In this document: positions 26,574-33,921 of the stretch, in pieces
Position numbering within the stretch: the first letter of the stretch is position 1
Layout: every line of letters begins with the position of its first letter
Origin: CAMTWZ01 sp041749075
GTDB lineage: Bacteria > Bacteroidota > Rhodothermia > Balneolales > HLUCCA01
Reading direction: 5' to 3'
Length of the DNA: 64,000 nucleotides
NCBI GenBank assembly: GCA_041749075.1
Contig: JBGTBY010000038.1
Span: forward strand, 62,001-126,000
Translations under genes and position numbers: made by a program
Notes under the pieces: model-generated
The model's input: only the letters and a program-made list of their open reading frames with translations
Database searches by the model: none
Told to the model about the DNA's origin: nothing

Positions 26574-27773
26574 ATGGGACAAAAAAAAAGATACGAATGG
26601 GTCAAAGATTATGTTGATAGATACGTTAATCTCATAAATTCAGGTCGCTTCGAAAGTATTGATTTACTAGCAAGGGAAAAGGAAGCACATCTTCCCAAAT
26701 ATCTTTATAAATACTATTCTGCAAATGAGTTCTGTATATCTAGTATCGTAAATAACAGTGTCTATCTTACTAAACCTGCTGACTTTAATGACCCATTTGA
26801 TAGCTTTATTTTGAAAGATGAAAAGTTATTCGTTAAAAAAATGATGATTAATTCAGTCATAAAGGATAGAACTACGGAGTTTGGATCTGCCAATCATTTC
26901 TCTGAAATAGAGTATTATAGTCTATATAATGCACCAATTACCTCAAGAAACTCTTCATATAGCGGCTATAAAGAAGGATTTGAATCTTTACTTAGCAGGA
27001 TACTAAGATCAAAGGCGAACCAGTTTCAACATGAGGTATACTTAAGTAAAGCCGAATTCTATCATGAGGTAGCTCAAATTATGAAGAATGTTAGAGAGAA
27101 AACTTTTTATATCTCCTGTTTTTCTCATTTTGAAAGTGAAACTGAATTTGAAAATCAAACAGTAATGTGGTCACATTACGCAAAGAATCATACCGGTATA
27201 TGCGTCAAATACTCAGTAAAGAGTTTTGAATTGGAAGAACCGATTAGAGAATCAATTTTGTGTGGCATGTATCCTGTTTCATATACATCAAGAGTTCCGA
27301 TGCTGGGTTATCGTGATTTCTCATCTGCTATCAAGAATATGGATGGGGACTACGAATGGAGTAATCATACCCATCGGAAATTATTTAAGATGGTCCTAAC
27401 AAAATCCAGATTTTGGAGCTATGAGAATGAGTGGAGACTTGTTTTAGATGCTAACATAGGTGATCTAATCATGAACCAATCACTGCCTTTTTTTAAGGTT
27501 GATTCTATATATTTAGGGTGTCGAATGAAAAGTGATATCAAATTACTCTTTAAGAAGCTAACAAATCAACTTAACGTGAAGCTCTTTGAATCAACACTAG
27601 CTGATAATCGACTTGCATTGACCTATAATATGATTAACAATGAAACAAAAATCTACAATGAATCTATCCAACATTATAAATACAATCTAAATAAGGAAGA
27701 AAAATCTAATAATAATGTTATTAGCCAATTTCTTAAGGAATATGACCTCGTGAGAAGAGAAATGCAAAAGTAA
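26574..27773 (+). CDS. DUF2971-family protein
   Basis: 399 residues. The LYKYYSANEFCISSIVNNSVYLTKPADFNDPFDS block (about 43-75) and the later VMWSHYAKNHTGICVKYSV with FWSYENEWRLVL are diagnostic of DUF2971. The family is widespread in variable genome regions and some members travel with antiphage or toxin-type genes, but no biochemical activity is established. No signal peptide. The C-terminal ~60 residues are polar and lysine/asparagine-rich. The strongly AT-biased codons match the preceding gene and differ from the rest of the window. Confidence 0.85.
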   Translation: MGQKKRYEWVKDYVDRYVNLINSGRFESIDLLAREKEAHLPKYLYKYYSANEFCISSIVNNSVYLTKPADFNDPFDSFILKDEKLFVKKMMINSVIKDRTTEFGSANHFSEIEYYSLYNAPITSRNSSYSGYKEGFESLLSRILRSKANQFQHEVYLSKAEFYHEVAQIMKNVREKTFYISCFSHFESETEFENQTVMWSHYAKNHTGICVKYSVKSFELEEPIRESILCGMYPVSYTSRVPMLGYRDFSSAIKNMDGDYEWSNHTHRKLFKMVLTKSRFWSYENEWRLVLDANIGDLIMNQSLPFFKVDSIYLGCRMKSDIKLLFKKLTNQLNVKLFESTLADNRLALTYNMINNETKIYNESIQHYKYNLNKEEKSNNNVISQFLKEYDLVRREMQK

Positions 27774-27807
27774 GCTATATTGATAAAATCAATTCTATAG
27801 TATTTGT

Positions 27808-28455
27808 ATGCTTGTATTGTACTCCCTACTTCTTTTCCTCCTCCAACCTCCGTCCACGGCTACGGTATCCGGGCGCGTGGAGCTCGGCGAAGCCCGTATC
27901 CAGCAATCGGGTGCGCGTTCGCAATCGCGCTATTCGCGCAATCGCACCGCAGGAGCCGCACGTGAGCAGGTTCCGGTGCTGGTCTGGATCGAAGGCGTCG
28001 ATGCCGTATCCCGCGCCAACTCGGAACCTCCCGTACTGAATCAAAAAGACACCAAGTTCGAGCCGAGATTGGTTGTGGTCGTCGCCGGACGCACCGTCCG
28101 CATCCTCAATTCCGATCCCATCTATCACAATGTGTTCTCCCTGTCGGATGTGAAACGCTTCAATGTGGGTCGGCGGCCAGCCGGCGAGCATGTGGACGTG
28201 CGTTTCGACACTCCTGGCGAAGTCCAAGTGTTTTGCGACATCCATTCAAGCATGAACGCCACCATCCGTGTATTGCCAAACACCACGCATCAATGGGTTG
28301 TGTTGGATGGGGCGGATGGATTCCGGCTTCCACCTGTACCCGCCGGACGCTACACCGTGCATGTCTATGCTCCCGGTTATGGGGAATTGAGGCAATCGGT
28401 GAATCTTTCCTCTGGCCAAAGGCTGGAGATGGAGGCGTTTGTTCTGGAACCTTGA
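27808..28455 (+). CDS. Cupredoxin-like secreted protein with carboxypeptidase-regulatory-like end
   Basis: 215 residues: short signal peptide (about 1-17), a basic proline-poor segment, then a plastocyanin-like fold with candidate copper ligands His in DPIYHNVFS and Cys, His and Met in VFCDIHSSMNA. The last ~60 residues (VVLDGADGFRLPPVPAGRYTVHVYAPGY) resemble a carboxypeptidase regulatory or PEGA-type beta domain. Similar proteins occur next to cyclases and outer-membrane porins in many environmental bacteria and have been called methylamine-utilisation-like. It is the first gene of a four-gene set that ends with an NlpE-like lipoprotein. Confidence 0.82.
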   Translation: MLVLYSLLLFLLQPPSTATVSGRVELGEARIQQSGARSQSRYSRNRTAGAAREQVPVLVWIEGVDAVSRANSEPPVLNQKDTKFEPRLVVVVAGRTVRILNSDPIYHNVFSLSDVKRFNVGRRPAGEHVDVRFDTPGEVQVFCDIHSSMNATIRVLPNTTHQWVVLDGADGFRLPPVPAGRYTVHVYAPGYGELRQSVNLSSGQRLEMEAFVLEP

Positions 28456-28459
28456 TTCG

Positions 28460-28550
28460 TTAGTGGTTTGTTGTTAGTTGTGGAAATCCGAAATCGGAAA
28501 TCAGAAATCACCTACCTTCAACATTTAAAATTCAACATTTAAAATTTCCC
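28460..28550. repeat. Heptamer arrays (R2)
   Basis: Reads as consecutive 7-base units: GTTAGTG, GTTTGTT, GTTAGTT; then AAATCCG, AAATCGG, AAATCAG, AAATCAC (28484-28511); then CTACCTT; then CAACATT, TAAAATT, CAACATT, TAAAATT (28519-28546). The array ends 6 bases before the cyclase start. Same words as the arrays near 33.0 and 33.7 kb. Confidence 0.8.
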
Positions 28551-28552
28551 AG

Positions 28553-30286
28553 TTGAGGACCACATTACGCTTCAAGTTATTAGTCAGCTTCACCAGCATC
28601 ATCTTGGTGGTGGTGGCGATTGTGACGGTGAGCGTGAGTCGTGTGGTGGAAAACCGAATCCGTGCCGACATCACCCGGAATTTCCAAGAGACCGGACAGA
28701 TTTTCGAGCGCATTCAGGAAATCCGATTCCGATTGTTGTACCAGACAGCGACGCTGATCTCCGACATCCCGAATCTTAAAGGCGTGATTTCGACCAAAGA
28801 CGAAGCCACGATCACTGCTTTTCTTCGCGATGAATTGTCTCCGATCGTCGATTTCGACCCGGTATTGTCAGATTCATTGGTGGAATTCGCGGGGTATCTG
28901 AACCCCGATTCGCTTGGAATCTTGTTAGTGGTCGACCGTGATGGGTACCCGATGGGTCAACTGTCCTCATCCGAACTGCTGCGGTATTCGTTGGCAGATC
29001 GACCCGGAATCCGAACGGCTTTGGCCGGCGAATATCCCGACCAAGCCTACTTATGGGAACAAGACGGACGCTGGTTCACGGTGCTGTCCGTGCCCGTTTG
29101 GGCCGGAAACGATGTGATGGGTGTGTTGTCGTTGGGATATCCCATTCGCCAATTGGAAGCCGAACAACTTTCGCGCGATACCGGTTCTAGTGTCGCATTC
29201 CTGATCGACAATCGGTTGGTTGTGGATGCGTTCGATATGCCGAGTGAATCGGCTGTGTTGAGTAGGGCCATTCATTCCGCTTCCTTCGATGTGGTGTCGA
29301 GGAATGAAGCCGTGCTGACCGAAACAATCATCAACGGCGATGATTGGCTCTTATATGTGGCTCGGATGTTGCCCGAAAGCAATGGATTCTATGCCGTGGG
29401 ACGATCGCTGACCTTAGCCCTGGATCCCGTCCGAGATCTTCAGAGTCTGATTCTCCTATTCGGATTGGGCGCACTGGTCTTGGCAGTAGGAGTCAGTTTC
29501 TGGCTCACATCCCGCATCAACCGTCCGATTCAACTGCTGATCCAAGGCATCCAACGCATCGAAGGGGGAGATTACGGGCAGGATGTCCCCATCACAACGA
29601 ACGATGAGCTTCGTCAGCTCACAGAGACCTTCAACCGCTTGGTGACCGGCCTCCGCGAGCGCTTGCAGATGCTCAAATTCGTGTCGAAATCGACCTTGGA
29701 AGCCATTCAGAACAACTTGTCGTCGGTCGAGCCAGGTGGTGAGCGAAAAGAAGTGACGGTTTTTTTCAGTGATGTCCGTGGGTTCACGCGATGGAGCGAG
29801 AATCGCGCGCCGGAAGAGGTGATCGACATGTTAAACACCTGCTTGCGGTTTCAGGCTGACATCGTGAAAGAATTCGGCGGGGATGTGGACAAATTCGTAG
29901 GTGATGAGCTTGTCGCCGTTTTTGAAGGAGATAAGAAGGAAGCGAATGCCGTGAACGCCGCCATCCGAATTTTGAGTGTGATGGATGGCGTAATGGGCGA
30001 ACATCCCGACATTGCGATCGGAGTAGGCATCAATACCGGTGAAGTGGTGATGGGAGCCGTGGGCAGTCGCGATCGCATGGATTACACCGTGATCGGAAAT
30101 CATGTGAATCTGGGAGCGAGACTGTGTTCAAACGCCAAACCCGGACAGATTTTGATCTCATATCCTGTGTTCGAACGACTTGAACGCCGCATCCAAACCA
30201 ACGAATTGGAGCCGATTTCGGTGAAGGGGATTGAGAAGCCAGTTAGGATCTACGAGATCCTCCTTGATGAAAAGATGAAAAGATGA
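28553..30286 (+). CDS. Membrane-bound class III adenylate/guanylate cyclase with Cache-like sensor and HAMP
   Basis: 577 residues: transmembrane helix (about 9-30), extracytoplasmic sensor domain (about 31-298, containing the Cache-like LLVVDRDGYPMGQ), second helix (about 300-320), HAMP (about 321-375) and a catalytic domain (about 390-577). Metal-binding aspartates are Asp407 in FFSDVRGFT and Asp451 in FVGDELVAVF; GINTGEVVMGAVG and DYTVIGNHVNLGARL are the remaining active-site blocks. It makes cAMP or cGMP from ATP or GTP; which one is not certain. The start is TTG 28553, directly after array R2, and its stop lies inside the octamer array at 30266. Confidence 0.92.
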   Translation: MRTTLRFKLLVSFTSIILVVVAIVTVSVSRVVENRIRADITRNFQETGQIFERIQEIRFRLLYQTATLISDIPNLKGVISTKDEATITAFLRDELSPIVDFDPVLSDSLVEFAGYLNPDSLGILLVVDRDGYPMGQLSSSELLRYSLADRPGIRTALAGEYPDQAYLWEQDGRWFTVLSVPVWAGNDVMGVLSLGYPIRQLEAEQLSRDTGSSVAFLIDNRLVVDAFDMPSESAVLSRAIHSASFDVVSRNEAVLTETIINGDDWLLYVARMLPESNGFYAVGRSLTLALDPVRDLQSLILLFGLGALVLAVGVSFWLTSRINRPIQLLIQGIQRIEGGDYGQDVPITTNDELRQLTETFNRLVTGLRERLQMLKFVSKSTLEAIQNNLSSVEPGGERKEVTVFFSDVRGFTRWSENRAPEEVIDMLNTCLRFQADIVKEFGGDVDKFVGDELVAVFEGDKKEANAVNAAIRILSVMDGVMGEHPDIAIGVGINTGEVVMGAVGSRDRMDYTVIGNHVNLGARLCSNAKPGQILISYPVFERLERRIQTNELEPISVKGIEKPVRIYEILLDEKMKR

Positions 30287-30305
30287 AAGGATGAAATGAT
30301 GAAAG
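30266..30305 (+). repeat. GATGAAA-type octamer array (R3)
   Basis: Five consecutive 8-base units, GATGAAA followed by A, A, G, T, G. The cyclase stop (30284-30286) is in the third unit and the next gene's ATGATG start (30296-30301) spans the fourth and fifth, so both termination and initiation signals are provided by the repeat. A two-unit inverted pair of the same word flanks 35276-35372. Confidence 0.85.
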
Positions 30306-31441
30306 CTCTATTGATGATTGTCTTGGTGTTCGTGACGTCGCCTGCTTTTTCGCAGGTGACGGTAGGTGGCTTGATGGATCTCGAATTCCGGATGGCGGGA
30401 AGCGATGCGAAACCCTACATCAATCAAACCCCATCCCCAAAACCGACCATCTTTTTTCCGAATGCGAGGGTGTTCGTGGATGCCGTCATCAGCGATGAAT
30501 GGTCGGTTCTAGCCGTTTTGCAAAGCGATTATTATGGGTCGAAATCTCCTCATCCGCTGTTTCTATCCTTGGCTCAGGTGACGTGGATGCCGTTTGAGTC
30601 CGATTTCGCTCTTCATGCGGGACGTATCGTCATTCCGGTCGGCATCACAAGCGAACGATTTCTATCATCTGAAAATCCATTGCGCCATCTTCCGATGAAT
30701 CATGAGTGGGGGATGCGGGTGGATAAGAAGTGGGGGTTGATTACAGGTCCCAGGAATTATGCGGTCGCGCCCGGACTCACCTTCGTATACAATCGGATGT
30801 ACACGCACGGAATCTCCGCACAAGGGACGGTGGCGAACGCCGTTGACTATCATATCGCGGTGGCGACTTCGGCTCCATCCGGCTTCAATGAATCCGGTGA
30901 ATACTCGATTCCGGCGGTGATGGGCAGAATCGCCTATCAGCCAGTGGTGTGGATGCGGCTCGGTGGCTCGTTCGGACATGGTGCATATATGAGGAAAGAT
31001 CCGATGAACGATCCGGTTTTATCGGATGCCGACCGTGAATCGCTGACGCAAACCCTAATTGGGGGCGACATCACGCTAGATTATCGCTACGCGCGGATTT
31101 CGTATGAATTTCTGCAATCCGATTGGAAAGTGGTGGCGATCGATCGGACCGTGGTGCCGAACACGGCGTCCAACACGTGGACATATCCGGCGCAATCCCA
31201 TATGGTTGAAGGAAAAATCGATGCCCCATTCCAACCCGGATTGTACGCCGCGTTTCGATACGACCGGATTTCAGTGAGCAAATACGCCTATGCTCTGGGG
31301 ACCTTGCAACGCCTCGAATTCGGGGTTGGAAAGAAACTGAACCAGTCCGTAACCGCCAAAGCCACCTACACAAAAGGCTGGAACGAAGTCCCCGATTTGA
31401 AAGATGATGTGTTCGGAGTGCAATTATCGGTAGGTTTCTGA
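30296..31441 (+). CDS. Porin-like outer-membrane protein
   Basis: 381 residues. Signal peptide (MMKALLMIVLVFVTSPAFSQ) and then alternating hydrophobic beta-strands through to a C-terminal LSVGF ending, the usual mark of a barrel inserted by the BAM complex. The segment GGLMDLEFR... VDAVISDEWSVLAVLQSD... HAGRIVIPVGI is like the phosphate-selective or OprP-type porins found with copper- and cyclase-associated clusters. No substrate can be named. It lies between the cyclase (10-base gap) and the NlpE-like gene (1-base gap). Confidence 0.75.
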   Translation: MMKALLMIVLVFVTSPAFSQVTVGGLMDLEFRMAGSDAKPYINQTPSPKPTIFFPNARVFVDAVISDEWSVLAVLQSDYYGSKSPHPLFLSLAQVTWMPFESDFALHAGRIVIPVGITSERFLSSENPLRHLPMNHEWGMRVDKKWGLITGPRNYAVAPGLTFVYNRMYTHGISAQGTVANAVDYHIAVATSAPSGFNESGEYSIPAVMGRIAYQPVVWMRLGGSFGHGAYMRKDPMNDPVLSDADRESLTQTLIGGDITLDYRYARISYEFLQSDWKVVAIDRTVVPNTASNTWTYPAQSHMVEGKIDAPFQPGLYAAFRYDRISVSKYAYALGTLQRLEFGVGKKLNQSVTAKATYTKGWNEVPDLKDDVFGVQLSVGF

Positions 31442-31442
31442 C

Positions 31443-31844
31443 ATGAAGAAGTCTGTCTATGCGCTCCTATTGATGATATTTGGATGCAATCAACCTGAAA
31501 TCGAACGTCCAGCTACCGAACCGGATGATGTGATCGGGACATCCACACGTTGGGTGGGCACGCTTCCTTGCGCCGATTGCTCCGGTATCGCATATGATTT
31601 GGCGTTGAATGCTGAGACAGGTCGATTCACCCTCATCAACACCTATCTCGGCACTAGGGACGGCGACCGGACCTATACCCGCACAGGGCGCTACTCTTGG
31701 ACTGAAACCATCGTCTGCACCCTTCCGGAACCACCAGAACCCGAAGAATGCTTCATGCTGAAGAATGTGGACACCTTGCTGAAGTTGGACCGTGCGGGGA
31801 ATGTGTTTGAATCGGAGTTGAATTACGAGCTTTCCCGTCAATAA
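31443..31844 (+). CDS. NlpE-like lipoprotein (copper-resistance family N-terminal domain)
   Basis: 133 residues. Signal sequence with lipobox at FGC (Cys15), then WVGTLPCADCSGIAYDLALN, the hallmark CxxC segment of NlpE, and TGRYSWTETIVCTLP. NlpE in E. coli is an outer-membrane lipoprotein that reports envelope stress and copper to the Cpx system. Together with an upstream cupredoxin it suggests the cluster 27808-31844 deals with envelope copper or redox state; that is inference. A palindrome and A-run follows directly. Confidence 0.82.
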   Translation: MKKSVYALLLMIFGCNQPEIERPATEPDDVIGTSTRWVGTLPCADCSGIAYDLALNAETGRFTLINTYLGTRDGDRTYTRTGRYSWTETIVCTLPEPPEPEECFMLKNVDTLLKLDRAGNVFESELNYELSRQ

Positions 31845-31845
31845 C

Positions 31846-31870
31846 CCCCAGCTTAAGCTGGGGAAAAAAA
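31846..31870 (+). terminator. Perfect 18-base palindrome with A run after the NlpE-like gene
   Basis: CCCCAGCTT and AAGCTGGGG meet without a loop, followed by AAAAAAAGG. It lies one base after the stop codon. It would form a cruciform or hairpin, but the tail is A-rich on the plus strand, so it is not a standard terminator for that strand. It resembles the palindrome plus A-rich tail at 34682 and may be the same kind of repeat. Confidence 0.5.
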
Positions 31871-31883
31871 GGCAAGATTTAGG

Positions 31884-31917
31884 TTGACAATATGAATGAA
31901 TGTTAATATGTTCATAT
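31884..31917 (+). promoter_or_regulatory. Promoter and operator of the sulfur operon
   Basis: TTGACA (31884-31889), a 17-base spacer and TATGTT (31907-31912) form a near-consensus housekeeping promoter. Overlapping it is an inverted repeat, ATATGAA (31890-31896) and TTCATAT (31911-31917), the kind of site bound by ArsR/SmtB repressors, so the regulator immediately downstream probably controls itself. Transcription would start within a base or two of the ATG at 31918, leaving no room for a leader. Confidence 0.7.
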
Positions 31918-32232
31918 ATGCAAACCGACATCATCCGCAAAATCGATTTCGAGAAGCTCGAACGCGCCGCCGAGATCCTCAAAACGATTTCGCATCCCGT
32001 CCGACTCGAAATCATCGAGCATCTCGCCGAGGCCGAGCCACTCTGTGTGGGCGATCTTCAATCGCGTCTGCGTTCAGAGGTGGAACAGTCGATGCTCTCG
32101 CATCATCTCATCAAGATGAAAGACAAAGGTCTGTTGGCCTGCGAGAAGCGCGGCACGCACATGTACTATCGCTTGGCGGACCGCACGGTTCTCACCATGT
32201 TCGATTGCCTAGCTAAGTGCACCTTGCTGTGA
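31918..32232 (+). CDS. ArsR-family transcriptional regulator, four-cysteine type
   Basis: 104-residue winged-helix repressor: ISHPVRLEIIEHL (dimer helix), CVGDLQSRLRSEVEQSMLSHHLIKMKDKGLLACEKRGTHMYYRL (recognition helix and wing). Cysteines are at 43, 75, 97 and 101. A pair made of one near the start of the recognition region and one in the last helix is reminiscent of persulfide sensors (SqrR/BigR). However, Cys43 sits in LCVGDL, as in the metal site of ArsR, so metal sensing is not excluded. The neighbours (persulfide dioxygenase, rhodanese, YeeE) favour a persulfide sensor. ATG 31918 is preferred because an upstream ATG (31900) lies within the -10/operator region. Confidence 0.88.
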   Translation: MQTDIIRKIDFEKLERAAEILKTISHPVRLEIIEHLAEAEPLCVGDLQSRLRSEVEQSMLSHHLIKMKDKGLLACEKRGTHMYYRLADRTVLTMFDCLAKCTLL

Positions 32233-33008
32233 TCATCCTTGCCTACATATTGGCGTTTCTCATCGGACTCACCCTGGCCCTCATAGGCTCTGGTGGATCC
32301 ATCCTCACCGTTCCGGTTTTGGTTTACATTCTGAATGTGGATGCTGTGACTGCGACCGCCTATTCTTTATTTATAGTGGGGATGACGGCCATGGTCGGCG
32401 CCATTCCTTATCTGAAAAGGGGAGAGTTCAGCCGCGATGCGCTGATCTGGTTCTCGTTCCCATCCATCGCCGCGGTCTATCTCACACGCGCCTACCTCGT
32501 GCCATCGCTGCCTGAGGTATGGTTTTCTCTCGGCACGTGGTCCATCGACAAAGGCCAAGGCCTGCTTATCCTCTTCGCGATCCTCATGTTGGTATCGGCG
32601 ATATTGATGCTTCGTCCGTCGCCCATCGAAACCTTGCCATCCAAGCCCCGCATCGGCCTGTTGCTTATGGAGGGCGCCGGGGTCGGCATCCTCACCGGAT
32701 TGGTAGGAGCAGGTGGCGGATTTCTCATTATTCCGGCACTTGTTCTTCTTGCCGGACTCCCCATGAAAACAGCAATCGGTACATCCTTGGCCCTCATCGC
32801 CCTGAAATCGATCATCGGGTTCGGTGGCGATCTCCAAGCCGGCATGACTCCGGATTGGACCCTGCTTATCGGCTTCACCATCATTGCGATGGCGGGAATC
32901 TTATTTGGCGCGCGACTCACCGTCTACATCAAACCCCAACTCCTCAAACGCGGATTTGGGATATTCCTCATTTTCGTGGCAGTTGCGATGTTGGTATCGG
33001 AAATCTGA
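32229..33008 (+). CDS. TauE/SafE family sulfite/organosulfur exporter
   Basis: About 259 residues with eight predicted membrane helices arranged as an inverted duplication. The glycine-rich repeats LIGSGGSILTVPVLVYILN and LVGAGGGFLIIPALVLLAGL start each half, which is diagnostic. Family members move sulfite or sulfonates. GTG 32229 overlaps the regulator stop (GTGA); an in-frame GTG at 32217 adds four residues and is the alternative. The stop codon lies in the first heptamer of the array at 33001. Confidence 0.9.
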   Translation: MIILAYILAFLIGLTLALIGSGGSILTVPVLVYILNVDAVTATAYSLFIVGMTAMVGAIPYLKRGEFSRDALIWFSFPSIAAVYLTRAYLVPSLPEVWFSLGTWSIDKGQGLLILFAILMLVSAILMLRPSPIETLPSKPRIGLLLMEGAGVGILTGLVGAGGGFLIIPALVLLAGLPMKTAIGTSLALIALKSIIGFGGDLQAGMTPDWTLLIGFTIIAMAGILFGARLTVYIKPQLLKRGFGIFLIFVAVAMLVSEI

Positions 33009-33170
33009 AATCGGTAATCAGTAATCTGAGGAAATTTTAAATGTTGAATTTTAAATGATCGAGTCAATACTGAGCTAGAAGGTTGCGCGGCGTGCTTGCG
33101 AAGCGACTTAACATTTAAAATTTTCAATTTAAAATTTCTTCAACATTCAACATTCAAACTTCAACATTTC
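33001..33170. repeat. Heptamer arrays with MITE-like core (R4)
   Basis: AAATCTG, AAATCGG, TAATCAG, TAATCTG units (33001-33028) are followed by an inverted pair: AAATTTT/AAATGTT/GAATTTT/AAATGAT (33032-33059) and, in the complement, ATTTAAA/ATTTTCA/ATTTAAA (33110-33138). The core holds GAGTCAATACTGAGC and GGTTGCGCGGCG. The end (33139-33168) is four 7-base units of the TTCAACA type. The TauE stop falls in the first unit. The region reaches to 5 bases before the rhodanese gene. Confidence 0.85.
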
Positions 33171-33175
33171 TCCCA

Positions 33176-33703
33176 ATGACCACTCTTCTTTCCGCCCTCA
33201 TCGGCGCGGGCGCCGGATACGCCTGCTACCATTACATCGGCTGCATCACCGGCACCTGTCCCATTCAGACCAATCCGTATTTGTCGACCCTATTCGGGGC
33301 TGTGATCGCCATGTTGATTCTTCCGCAAGGGATGAACTGGATGCGTAAGACGTGGGACGGGAATCGCGGGACGATTGAGGTCCGTGCCGATGGTCAGGCG
33401 TCGCAACCGAATTATGTCAATATCAACAAAGACGAATTTTTTGAATTGAAAGACCAATCGAACGTGGTGGTGCTGGATGTGCGAACGAAGTTGGAGTGGA
33501 ACCAAGGTCATGTGAAAGGGGCCACGCATCTAGACATCAACGGAGGGTCGTTCGAAACCGACATAGCCAAGCTCGACCCGTCGAAAACCTATCTTGTGTA
33601 CTGCCGCTCGGGTCGCCGCTCGGTCTCCGCCGCCGAGATCATGATTCAGAAAGGCTTCACCGACGTGAAGAATGTGAGAACGGGGCAGAGCGGACTTTTT
33701 TAA
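33176..33703 (+). CDS. Membrane-anchored rhodanese (DUF6132-type N-terminus)
   Basis: 175 residues. The N-terminal ~45 residues (GAGAGYACYHYIGCITGTCPIQTNPYLSTLFGAVIAMLI) form one or two membrane helices with the GCxTGTCPI motif of DUF6132-like anchors. After a linker comes a single rhodanese domain (about 85-173), VVVLDVRTKLEWNQGHVKGA, with active-site Cys in VYCRSGRRS. Rhodaneses move sulfane sulfur as a cysteine persulfide. The membrane cysteines could pass sulfur or sense it, which would be new if shown. It is flanked on both sides by heptamer arrays. Confidence 0.9.
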   Translation: MTTLLSALIGAGAGYACYHYIGCITGTCPIQTNPYLSTLFGAVIAMLILPQGMNWMRKTWDGNRGTIEVRADGQASQPNYVNINKDEFFELKDQSNVVVLDVRTKLEWNQGHVKGATHLDINGGSFETDIAKLDPSKTYLVYCRSGRRSVSAAEIMIQKGFTDVKNVRTGQSGLF

Positions 33704-33707
33704 GACC

Positions 33708-33895
33708 AATGTTGAATGTTGAAGTTTGAATGTTGAAGAAAGAGGAATCGGTAATCGGTAATCGGAAATCAGAAATCGGATGAAGTGATGAAAAGACGAA
33801 GTGAGGCTCTAAATGAAGTTCTAAGTGGATACTGATCACCGATCACTGATTTCCGATTTCCGATCCCACATTTAAAATTTATCATTTAAAATTAA
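33708..33895. repeat. Composite heptamer/octamer arrays (R5)
   Basis: Four word types in a row: TGTTGAA/GTTTGAA units (33708-33737); AATCGGT, AATCGGT, AATCGGA, AATCAGA, AATCGG (about 33745-33778); GATGAAGT, GATGAAAA, GACGAAGT (about 33778-33802); then the complements GATTTCCGATTTCCGATCC (about 33848-33866) and CATTTAAAATTTATCATTTAAAATT (33868-33892). It fills most of the 218-base gap before the CstB-like gene. No ORF or RNA gene is seen. Confidence 0.85.
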
Positions 33896-33921
33896 TCACT
33901 TACCAAGCATAACTCAAAGCC

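Larger units (their letters stand above)
25840..27800. other. AT-rich two-gene insert
   Basis: From just after the SIMPL gene to just before the cupredoxin gene the DNA is visibly AT-rich and the codons favour AAT, ATA, TTA and AGA, unlike both flanks (GC-richer, CGC/CTG/GCC codons). It contains only the two genes at 25892 and 26574. No integrase, terminal repeats or tRNA target were found at its edges. Horizontal acquisition is the simplest reading. Confidence 0.7.

Noticed and set aside
25840..27800. Complete mobile element or prophage remnant
   Set aside because: No integrase, transposase or terminal repeats found at the edges; only composition supports transfer.
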